A DNA stretch of 7,164 nucleotides from assembly GCA_050694015.1 (NCBI GenBank), contig JBOGWY010000220.1:1-7164 (forward strand). The letters are read 5' to 3'. The stretch comes from JBOGWY01 sp050694015 (GTDB lineage Bacteria > Actinomycetota > CADDZG01 > WHSQ01). Each line of letters opens with the position of its first letter. The first letter of the stretch is position 1. The position numbers were made by a program, and so were the translations under genes. Of this stretch, positions 1 to 5,295 are shown piece by piece. Below the pieces are notes generated by a model. It was not told where the DNA came from. It did no database searches and saw nothing but the letters and a program-made list of their open reading frames with translations.

Positions 1-15
1 GTTCGAAGCAGAACT

Positions 16-501
16 ATGGACAGGCTCTGGACACCGTGGAGGATGCAGTACGTGGGTATCGACAAGCCTCCAGAAGGCTGCGTGTTCTGCGATCACCTCG
101 CAGAGGATGATGATGAGAACACGAACATCCTCTATCGGGGCGACGAGGTGTTCGTGATCCTGAACGCGTTCCCGTACAACACCGGGCACGTGATGGTTGC
201 ACCGAAGCGTCACGTCGCAGATGTCGGCGAGCTGACCGACGAGGAGCGTTTCGATCTCTTCGATGTCACGTGCAAGTCGATCGAGATCATCCGCACCGCG
301 ATGAGACCGCACGGCTTCAACACCGGCATGAATCTCGGGCAGGTCGCGGGGGCCGGCATCCCCGGCCACCTCCACATGCACGTCGTTCCTCGCTGGGGTG
401 GGGACACGAACTTCATGCCGGTCGTCGGGAACACCAAGGTGCTCCCCGAGATGCTGGCCGAAACCGCCGCCAAGCTCCGCCCGGGCTTCGCCGCGATCTA
501 G
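16..501 (+). CDS. HIT-family protein, probable Ap4A phosphorylase/hydrolase
   Basis: A 161-residue histidine-triad protein. The triad HLHMH lies at residues 118-122 (H118, H120, H122) and is followed by VVPRW; the middle His is the nucleophile in this superfamily. A CVFC pair (C22, C25) probably helps bind zinc, as in other CxxC-containing HIT proteins. The N-terminus, MDRLWTPWRM, and the LNAFPYNTGH segment (49-58) are typical of the actinobacterial branch that includes Rv2613c of M. tuberculosis, reported as a diadenosine tetraphosphate phosphorylase; the reaction here is inferred from that relationship. Length is normal and the family-typical N-terminus supports this ATG, although the upstream ribosome-binding site is weak. 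In many actinobacteria the gene directly precedes pgsA; here it is followed after 47 nt by a different gene pair, with pgsA more than 3 kb away beyond an inverted gene. It may be cotranscribed with the two genes that follow. Family call is firm, substrate less so. Confidence 0.93.
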   Translation: MDRLWTPWRMQYVGIDKPPEGCVFCDHLAEDDDENTNILYRGDEVFVILNAFPYNTGHVMVAPKRHVADVGELTDEERFDLFDVTCKSIEIIRTAMRPHGFNTGMNLGQVAGAGIPGHLHMHVVPRWGGDTNFMPVVGNTKVLPEMLAETAAKLRPGFAAI

Positions 502-534
502 TCCATCAGGCCCTTGACCCCTCCACTCCCGGGC

Positions 535-541
535 GAGAGGG
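535..541 (+). promoter_or_regulatory. Ribosome-binding site deciding the start at 549
   Basis: GAGAGGG ends 7 nt before the ATG at 549. It chooses this ATG over the much longer open frame that extends back to 270 inside the HIT gene. Confidence 0.7.
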
Positions 542-548
542 TGGCCCG

Positions 549-851
549 ATGGCACCAGATCCGCATGCACAAGGCTTCCAGGCCCTCGTCGACGGCGTCA
601 CCGGCTCCCAGGGTGAGTTAAAGGCCGCGGTCCGGCAGGCGCTCTTCGAAGGTGGGGAAGCGGGGGCCCTGGAACGTTTCGCAGGAACCGTCGAGAGGCA
701 CGCCTACAAGGTGACGGACTCGATGGTGCAGGACCTGAAGGCGGCGGGCTACACCGAGGACCATATCTTCGAGGCAGCCGTCGCCGTCTCCGTGCGCGCC
801 GCGGCGATCCGCCTCGAAGCCAACGAGCGCGCGATGGAGGGCACCGGATGA
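549..851 (+). CDS. Small cysteine-free helical protein, CMD-like partner of the downstream selenoprotein
   Basis: A 100-residue protein with no signal peptide, no membrane segment and no cysteine. It looks almost wholly helical. Residues of about 54-92 (from VTDSMVQDLKAAG onward) resemble the C-terminal helical part of the next gene's product (VGPSDIKHLREHG onward, residues 132-168): both show V..S...L...G followed by [ST]...I.[ED]A..V. This suggests a degenerate half of the carboxymuconolactone decarboxylase/AhpD fold that lacks the catalytic CxxC. From memory, similar small proteins precede AhpD-like genes in other actinobacteria. The start is ATG 549, with a good ribosome-binding site. Its stop codon overlaps the next start as ATGA, so the two are probably translationally coupled and may form a heteromeric complex. 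No enzymatic function can be assigned; a structural or regulatory subunit is an inference. Confidence 0.8.
   Translation: MAPDPHAQGFQALVDGVTGSQGELKAAVRQALFEGGEAGALERFAGTVERHAYKVTDSMVQDLKAAGYTEDHIFEAAVAVSVRAAAIRLEANERAMEGTG
836..841 (+). promoter_or_regulatory. Strong ribosome-binding site for the selenoprotein gene
   Basis: GGAGGG lies 6 nt before ATG 848, within the end of the preceding gene. This supports ATG 848 over the in-frame ATG at 893, whose AAGGAG (884-889) is only 3 nt away. Confidence 0.75.
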
Positions 852-1432
852 GGGTCGAGCGCGTGTCCACGGGTCACCGTTTCAAGGAGCGGATGATCCT
901 CAAGATCATCCGGGCGACGTCCAGGCGGGAACCACCGGACGTCGCCAAGACCCTGTTCTACCGTCCCGAATTCTTCGGTCGCCAATTCAGTCGCGTCCTC
1001 CACGCCGTGATGCGCGGCCCATCGCAGTGGAGCGTGGGAGAGCGCGAGCTGATGGCTGCGTTCACATCGCGCGTCAATGAATGCGTCTTCTGAACTCGGT
1101 CCCACGGCGCGGTCGCGTCGAAGCTGCTGGGAGATGACGTAACGGAATCGGTCCTCGAGAACTACCGAACGGCACCGATCCGCGAGCCCCTAAAGGCGAT
1201 GCTCGGTTACCTCGAGAAGCTCACCCTCCGCCCCGACGAGGTCGGGCCGAGTGACATCAAGCACCTGCGCGAGCACGGCCTCTCGGATGTCGAGATCAAA
1301 GACGCAGTCTGGGTGTGCGCGCTGTTCAACGTGATCGATCGCCTCGCCGACACCTTCGACTTCGACATCATGGACCAAGCCGGCTTCGATCTAGGCGCCG
1401 TGAGCCTGATCAAACGCGGCTACGCGATCTAG
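848..1432 (+). CDS. Predicted AhpD/CMD-like selenoprotein with CxxU redox site (TGA at 1091-1093 read as Sec)
   Basis: Reading TGA 1091-1093 as selenocysteine gives one 194-residue protein ending at TAG 1430-1432. Seen directly: E67, C79, residue 82 (the TGA) and H86 form E-x11-C-x2-U-x3-H, which matches the AhpD active-site spacing (E118, C130, C133, H137 in M. tuberculosis AhpD, from memory), with Sec replacing the resolving-pair cysteine nearest the His. The N-terminal TLFYRPEFFGR and VMRGPSQWSVGERELMAAF segments and the C-terminal FNVIDRLADTFDF segment are typical of actinobacterial carboxymuconolactone decarboxylase-family, peroxidase-related proteins. After the TGA there are 112 codons with no other stop, and by my count about 94 end in G or C, so the downstream part is under coding constraint. 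A GGUC-loop hairpin lies at SECIS distance. The gene overlaps its upstream neighbour by ATGA. Likely role: thiol/selenol-dependent peroxide reduction or another redox reaction in the cytoplasm; the substrate is unknown. Alternatives are a recent nonsense mutation or a sequencing error. Requires SelABCD elsewhere in the genome. Confidence 0.85.
1091..1093 (+). other. In-frame TGA, predicted selenocysteine codon (Sec82)
   Basis: The TGA follows the codons for N77-E78-C79-V80-F81 and precedes T83-R84-S85-H86, so it occupies the position of the second Cys of CxxC. Elsewhere in the window TGA is a true stop, for example at 849-851, 5293-5295 and 6378-6380, so a general reassignment of TGA is not supported. 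Confidence 0.82.
1100..1132 (+). promoter_or_regulatory. SECIS-like hairpin downstream of the TGA
   Basis: The core stem pairs 1105-1110 (CGGCGC) with 1115-1120 (GCGTCG): six pairs including one G-U, closing a GGUC loop at 1111-1114. An outer helix pairs 1100-1104 (TCCCA) with 1128-1132 (TGGGA), leaving a 7-nt bulge at 1121-1127. The first loop G is 20 nt after the U of UGA, within the 16-37 nt range I recall for bacterial SECIS elements. Guanines occupy the first loop positions as required, and the GGU resembles the GGU in the loop of the E. coli fdhF SECIS at almost the same distance. Role: binding site for the SelB elongation factor. Folded by eye only. Confidence 0.7.
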
Positions 1433-1433
1433 C

Positions 1434-1480
1434 GATCTGTCCTACAAAACGACGGTTTCCGTCGTCTAGCTGGACAGATC
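1434..1480. terminator. Large bipartite hairpin between convergent genes, probable bidirectional terminator
   Basis: The outer arms GATCTGTCC (1434-1442) and GGACAGATC (1472-1480) are perfect 9-bp complements. Inside them ACGACGG (1449-1455) pairs perfectly with CCGTCGT (1459-1465) around a TTT loop. A 6-by-6 internal loop separates the two helices. It starts 1 nt after the stop of the selenoprotein gene and ends 8 nt before the stop of the EF-G2 gene. There is no clear T-tract on either side, so the terminator call rests on position and stem strength. Confidence 0.6.
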
Positions 1481-1488
1481 TTCGATTA

Positions 1489-3564
1489 TCAGGCTTTCGC
1501 TTCTTCTTTCTCTTTGTTCGCGGCGTCGAGGACCTTCTGGGCCACGTCGTGCGGAACCTCTTGGTAGTGCGAGAAGTTCCACGAGAAGGTGCCCTGGCCC
1601 CCGGTCATCGACCGCAGGTCGGTGGCGTAGTGCGTGACCTCGGCGAACGGGACCTTGGCCTTCACGATCTGGCGTCCGCCGCCGACCGTCTCGATGCCCT
1701 CGGGGATGCCGCGGCGCTTCTGGAGGTCGCCCATGATGTCGCCGGTGAAGCTCTCGGGCACCATCACCTCCAGCGTCCAGATCGGCTCGAGGAGCGTGAC
1801 CCCGGCCTTCTCGACCGCGTCCTTCATGCCCTGGGAGCCGGCCAGCTGGAACGCCATGTCCGAGGAGTCGACGGAGTGGTACTTGCCGTCGTAGAGCTCC
1901 ACCCTGAGGTCGATCATCGGGAAGCCGGTACCCACGCCCTGCTCCATCGCCGCGCGCACGCCCTTCTCGACCGAGAGGATGAACTGATTCGGAACCGACC
2001 CTCCGAAGATCTTGTCGTCGAACACGAAACCTTCGCCGCGCGGCAACGGCTCGACGCGCAGGTTGCAGATCCCGTACTGGCCGTGGCCACCGGACTGCTT
2101 CACGTGGCGGCCCAGGGCTTCGGCCTTCTGTCGCAGCGTCGAGCGGTACGGCACCTTGAATGGAACGTCGCCGACCTCGACCGAGAACTTGCGCTTCAGC
2201 TTCTCGAGAACCACGTCGAGGTGGGCATCGCCCATGCCCCACAGGATCGTCTGGTGCGTCTCGTCGTTGCGCTCGAGCTTGAGTGCAGGGTCCTCTTCGA
2301 TGATCTTCTGAAGTCCGATCATCAGCTTGTCCTCGTCGCCCTTGGATTTCGGTTCGATCGCCTTCGGGAGCAGCGGCTCGGGCGGCTCGATCCCGGTGAA
2401 GACGATGGGGTTCGCCTTGTCGGCGAGCGTGTCGCCGGTGACGGTGTGGCCGAGCTTCGCCACGGCACCGATGTCGCCCGCGACGACCTCCGAGAGTTGC
2501 TCCTGCGTCTTGCCGCGCATCGTGAACACATGGCCGACGCGCTCGTCGGATTTCTGAGTTGCGTTATGGAGCGAGGTCTCACCTTTGAGAACGCCGGAGT
2601 AGACGCGGAAGAACGACACGCGGCCCACGTAGGGGTCGGTCATCGTCTTGAACACGAGCGCCGACATCGGCGCGTCCTTCTTCGCTTCGCGTGCCTCGCC
2701 GTTCTCGCCTTCGACCGGGGGACGCTCGAGCGGCGACGGGCCGGCCGACACGATGAGCTCGAGCAGGCGGTCGACGCCGATCAGATGGCTCGCGGAGCCC
2801 ACGACGACCGGAAACATCGTGGCGTCGTCGACGCCTTCGTGGATCGCCTTGATCACCTCGTCGCGGCTGATCTCCCCACCTTCGAGGTAGCGCTCGAGTA
2901 GCTCGTCGTCGCTCTCGGCGACAGAATCGAGGAGATCGCTGTGCACCTCCTTGACGCGAGCCATACGGTCCTCGGGCACGGGCTGCTCGGTCGGCTTGCC
3001 GTTCGCGTCGTACTCGAACGCAACCTCGTCGATCACCGAGATGACACCTTTGAAGTCGTGCTCGCGGCCGAGCGGTAACGACACCGGCGCAACGGCCTTA
3101 CCGAACGTCTCGCGCAACTGCTCGAGTGTGCGTCGGAAGGACGAGTTCTCGCGGTCGAGCTTGTTGATCATGATCATGCGCGGCAGTTGGAGCTGCTCCG
3201 CGTAGTTCCACGCGACCTGCGTCTGCACCTCGATGCCTTCGACGCCGGAAACTACGAAGATCGCGAGGTCGGCGACGCGCATCGCGGCCCTCAGTTCCCC
3301 GATGAAGTCGGCGTACCCGGGAGCGTCCAGGATGTTGATCTTGTGACCGTCCCACTCCACAGGGGCGAGGGAGGTCGATACCGAGATGCCTTTTCGTATC
3401 TCCTCTTCGTCGAAGTCGCAGACGGTGTTGCCCTCGGTGATCTTGCCCATCCGGGTGATCGCGCCCGAGCGGAACAGGAAAGCTTCGGCGAGGGTGGTCT
3501 TGCCCGACCCTCCGTGCCCAACTAGTACGACGTTGCGGATGTTCTCGGTCGGGTAGGTCTTCAC
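1489..3564 (-). CDS. fusA2: EF-G2-type elongation factor G-like translational GTPase
   Basis: A 691-residue, five-domain EF-G paralogue. The G domain carries the P-loop GHGGSGKT (16-23), DAPGY (80-84) in place of the usual DTPGH, NKLD (134-137) and VGSAS (255-259). Domain II spans about 300-385, domain III about 395-470 with GMGDAHLD (443-450), domain IV about 472-590 with KQSGGHGQYG (489-498) and SVDSSDMAF (564-572), and domain V about 592-665. The segment DAPGYADFIGEL with CDFDEEEIRKG closely resembles mycobacterial FusA2 rather than housekeeping EF-G. Tyr84 replaces the catalytic His that senses the ribosome, and Ser61 stands where the switch I Thr normally lies. From memory, mycobacterial EF-G2 binds GTP but lacks ribosome-stimulated GTPase activity. 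The start is GTG 3564-3562, preceded by AGGGGGA 4 nt upstream. The product may act on ribosomes in translocation, recycling or stress, but its job is unsettled. It is transcribed alone, convergent with the selenoprotein gene and divergent from pgsA. Confidence 0.93.
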   Translation of the reverse strand: MKTYPTENIRNVVLVGHGGSGKTTLAEAFLFRSGAITRMGKITEGNTVCDFDEEEIRKGISVSTSLAPVEWDGHKINILDAPGYADFIGELRAAMRVADLAIFVVSGVEGIEVQTQVAWNYAEQLQLPRMIMINKLDRENSSFRRTLEQLRETFGKAVAPVSLPLGREHDFKGVISVIDEVAFEYDANGKPTEQPVPEDRMARVKEVHSDLLDSVAESDDELLERYLEGGEISRDEVIKAIHEGVDDATMFPVVVGSASHLIGVDRLLELIVSAGPSPLERPPVEGENGEAREAKKDAPMSALVFKTMTDPYVGRVSFFRVYSGVLKGETSLHNATQKSDERVGHVFTMRGKTQEQLSEVVAGDIGAVAKLGHTVTGDTLADKANPIVFTGIEPPEPLLPKAIEPKSKGDEDKLMIGLQKIIEEDPALKLERNDETHQTILWGMGDAHLDVVLEKLKRKFSVEVGDVPFKVPYRSTLRQKAEALGRHVKQSGGHGQYGICNLRVEPLPRGEGFVFDDKIFGGSVPNQFILSVEKGVRAAMEQGVGTGFPMIDLRVELYDGKYHSVDSSDMAFQLAGSQGMKDAVEKAGVTLLEPIWTLEVMVPESFTGDIMGDLQKRRGIPEGIETVGGGRQIVKAKVPFAEVTHYATDLRSMTGGQGTFSWNFSHYQEVPHDVAQKVLDAANKEKEEAKA

Positions 3565-3601
3565 ACGTCCCCCTGTTCACCGTTCGTGCCCTGAGGCGCC
3601 C

Positions 3602-3607
3602 ATGCTA
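3602..3607 (-). promoter_or_regulatory. Candidate -10 box for the EF-G2 gene
   Basis: On the minus strand this reads TAGCAT, a match to the actinobacterial TANNNT -10. It lies 37 nt before the GTG start, predicting a leader of about 30 nt that contains the AGGGGGA ribosome-binding site. No convincing -35 is visible, so confidence is low. Confidence 0.35.
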
Positions 3608-3678
3608 CCGAAGGCATCTACGCCCGGAACCGGTGGCGGGACGAGCGTGACGGTCGCCCCCTTTTCGCTTCCTCCTAC

Positions 3679-3708
3679 GCACAAGCTGCGCTGAAGCGCT
3701 GCTTGTGC
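3679..3708. repeat. Palindromic hairpin 1 in the fusA2-pgsA intergenic region
   Basis: The arms 3679-3691 (GCACAAGCTGCGC) and 3696-3708 (GCGCTGCTTGTGC) pair over 13 positions with a single T-T mismatch around a TGAA loop. It lies in the 212-nt gap between divergent genes, just before a second palindrome. It could be a mobile or REP-like repeat, or a regulatory hairpin; with only one copy in the window the repeat status is unproven. Confidence 0.6.
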
Positions 3709-3715
3709 TTCGGAA

Positions 3716-3758
3716 TCTGGGGGGACCCGCTCGCAAGCTTCGCTCCCGTCCCCCCAGA
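3716..3758. repeat. Palindromic hairpin 2 with G6/C6 arms upstream of pgsA
   Basis: TCTGGGGGGAC (3716-3726) and GTCCCCCCAGA (3748-3758) are perfect 11-bp complements enclosing 21 nt that contain the palindrome AAGCTT at 3735-3740. The element ends 18 nt before the pgsA start and is followed by another C6 run (3759-3764). Position and form suggest an intergenic repeat unit together with hairpin 1, or a factor-independent block to transcription entering pgsA. Confidence 0.6.
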
Positions 3759-3764
3759 CCCCCC

Positions 3765-3770
3765 TAGGAT
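3765..3770 (+). promoter_or_regulatory. Candidate -10 box giving a leaderless pgsA transcript
   Basis: TAGGAT fits the TANNNT -10 consensus and ends 6 nt before the GTG at 3777, so transcription would begin at the start codon itself. The same bases include AGGA (3766-3769), which could instead serve as a ribosome-binding site at 7-nt spacing if transcription starts upstream. Both readings fit; no clear -35 was found. Confidence 0.4.
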
Positions 3771-3776
3771 TCGCCC

Positions 3777-4382
3777 GTGCTCGATCAGAAGATCCGCGTC
3801 TACTGGGACAAGGCGATGAAACCCGTGGGCCGGTTCATCGGCCGGACCGGGCTGTCGCCGAACGCGATCACCTTCATCGGCATCGTCGTACAGGCGGTGG
3901 CGGCGTACTTCATCGTCCACGGTCGCCTTGCCGTCGCCGGCATCGTGGCGATCGTGGGGGGATTGCTCGACACCTTCGATGGGGCCGTGGCGAAGGCCCT
4001 CGGGCGTACCACGAAGTTCGGAGCGCTGCTCGACTCGACCACCGACCGCCTCGCCGACGCTCTGTTGTTCGGTGCCCTCGTGTGGCTCTATGGGGTCGAC
4101 CCGGACATCCCGAGCCGGCGCTCGCTCCTCGTGGCGGCCCTCGCACTGGCGGCGCTCGTCTTCTCGTTCCTCGTGTCCTACGTGAAAGCCCGTGCGGAGG
4201 GTCTCGGTTACGAGGCGAAGGTGGGCATCGCGGAACGCGCCGAGAGGCTGGGCATCCTCGTGATCGGCCTCATCCTCGACATCATCCCGATCGCTCTGGG
4301 GCTGCTGCTGGCCGCGAGCGTCATCACGCTGCTGCAGCGCCTCCTCCACGTGCGCGCGCAAGTTCTTCGTGACCGGCACTAG
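3777..4382 (+). CDS. pgsA: Phosphatidylinositol phosphate synthase (CDP-alcohol phosphatidyltransferase)
   Basis: A 201-residue integral membrane enzyme of the CDP-alcohol phosphatidyltransferase family. The metal- and CDP-binding signature runs D65-x2-D68-G69-x2-A72-K73-x8-G82-x3-D86-x3-D90. All four aspartates are present, but Lys73 replaces the Arg of the usual DGxxAR motif. The segment SYVKARAEGLG (134-144) followed by GIAERAERLG (150-159) matches actinobacterial enzymes that use inositol 1-phosphate, such as M. tuberculosis PgsA1, rather than glycerol phosphate. Reaction: CDP-diacylglycerol plus inositol 1-phosphate gives phosphatidylinositol phosphate and CMP. Hydrophobic stretches at about 30-47, 52-64, 92-106, 116-136, 158-172 and 173-187 fit six membrane helices. 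The start is GTG 3777. It is first in the PIM operon and overlaps the acyltransferase by 14 nt. The substrate call rests on family motifs and context. Confidence 0.93.
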   Translation: MLDQKIRVYWDKAMKPVGRFIGRTGLSPNAITFIGIVVQAVAAYFIVHGRLAVAGIVAIVGGLLDTFDGAVAKALGRTTKFGALLDSTTDRLADALLFGALVWLYGVDPDIPSRRSLLVAALALAALVFSFLVSYVKARAEGLGYEAKVGIAERAERLGILVIGLILDIIPIALGLLLAASVITLLQRLLHVRAQVLRDRH

Positions 4383-5295
4383 GAGAGAGCGGCCCCCCGA
4401 CGAAGGCCGCCTCCTGCAACTCGTCTACTACGGGTACGTCGCGGCCTCCGCGGTGGCTCGCTCGCTCCCCGAGTGGGTGAGCTATCCGCTGGCGCGCGCC
4501 CTTGGTCGCATCGCGGCCCGCCGATCGAAGCGAAGGAGCACCGTTGCGAAGAACATCGCGCGCATCACCGGCGCGCCGATCGATTCACCCGAGGTGCAGC
4601 GCCTGGTGATCGCATCGTTCGAGTCCTACGCGCGTTACTGGCTCGAGACCTTCCGGCTCGTTCGCATGGGCCGGGACTTCTTCCTCGAGCGGTGCATCAG
4701 CTTCACCCAGCACCGGATCGACGACATGCTGGCGCGTGGCAAGGGCGCGATCGTCGTCGTGGGGCATCTCGGCAACTGGGATGCCGCGGGCGCGTGGGTG
4801 GGGGCGCGAGGTAACCGCCTCGTTACGGTTGCCGAGGTCCTGCGGCCGCGGCGCATGTTCGATTTCTTCCGCGACCATCGGGCTCGCCTGGGGATGAAGA
4901 TCTTTGCGGCCGAGAAGGGCGCGACCGATCACCTCGCGGAAGCCGTCGAAGATGGAGCAGTGGTCGCGATCCTCGGAGACCGCGATCTGAAGGGAACGGG
5001 ACTTGAGGTGGAGTTCTTCGGCGAGCGCGTCACGTTTCCGCCGGGCCCGGCGTCTGTCGCGCATAGGACCGGGGTCCCTGTGATGGTCGCCGGTGTGTTC
5101 GGGATCAAGCTCGAGGACGGGGGATACGGGTGGGAGATCAAGATCGGCTCGCCTATCGACCCGCCCGCCGACCGCTCCATCGAAGAGATGACGCGCGTGA
5201 CGCAAGAAGTGGCGAGGGAGCTGGAAGCGCACATCAGGGACCGCCCCGAGGAGTGGCACGTCATGCAACCGTTGTGGCCCGGAGATAGGTCGTGA
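4369..5295 (+). CDS. patA: PatA-like phosphatidylinositol mannoside acyltransferase (LpxL/HtrB family)
   Basis: A 308-residue member of the lipid A biosynthesis acyltransferase family. The catalytic H-x4-D motif is HLGNWD, with H133 and D138, in the context VVVGHLGNWDAAGAW. A second conserved block, ILGDRDL (201-207) followed by FFGERVTFPPGPASVA (216-231), is typical of the family's acceptor and acyl-binding core. Mycobacterial PatA (Rv2611c, placed between pgsA1 and pimA in the same order) transfers palmitate from acyl-CoA to the mannose added by PimA, and the same role is inferred here at the inner face of the membrane. The GTG start at 4369 lies inside pgsA, with no clear ribosome-binding site, so translational coupling is likely. 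No better in-frame start was seen nearby. The stop overlaps the pimA start as GTGA. Confidence 0.9.
   Translation: MTGTRRERPPDEGRLLQLVYYGYVAASAVARSLPEWVSYPLARALGRIAARRSKRRSTVAKNIARITGAPIDSPEVQRLVIASFESYARYWLETFRLVRMGRDFFLERCISFTQHRIDDMLARGKGAIVVVGHLGNWDAAGAWVGARGNRLVTVAEVLRPRRMFDFFRDHRARLGMKIFAAEKGATDHLAEAVEDGAVVAILGDRDLKGTGLEVEFFGERVTFPPGPASVAHRTGVPVMVAGVFGIKLEDGGYGWEIKIGSPIDPPADRSIEEMTRVTQEVARELEAHIRDRPEEWHVMQPLWPGDRS

Noticed and set aside
1..15. Possible 3' end of an upstream gene
   Set aside because: Too short to identify; no stop or motif can be assigned to a known neighbour.
270..548. Upstream extension of the small protein gene into the HIT gene
   Set aside because: The extended part is an Arg/His-rich shadow of the HIT coding frame; ATG 549 has a well-spaced ribosome-binding site.
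849..851. Genome-wide reassignment of TGA to an amino acid
   Set aside because: TGA ends several genes here at ATGA/GTGA overlaps with the next start, so it is used as a normal stop.
848..1093. A short 81-residue gene ending at TGA 1091, with a separate gene at 1199-1432
   Set aside because: The two pieces are in the same frame with no other stop between them, together rebuild one AhpD-like domain, and the split falls inside the catalytic motif. There is no ribosome-binding site at 1199 that would suggest an independent start.
1091..1093. Pseudogene created by a nonsense mutation
   Set aside because: The downstream half keeps codon bias and family motifs, the TGA is at the one position where Sec would be functional, and a SECIS-like hairpin follows. 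Not fully excluded without the rest of the genome.
1315..2901. A 528-codon open frame on the plus strand
   Set aside because: It lies antisense to the EF-G2 gene, has composition typical of a high-GC shadow frame and shows no recognisable domain.
3675..4379. A 234-codon open frame on the minus strand
   Set aside because: It is antisense to pgsA, begins and ends without supporting signals and has a low-complexity charged composition typical of shadow frames.
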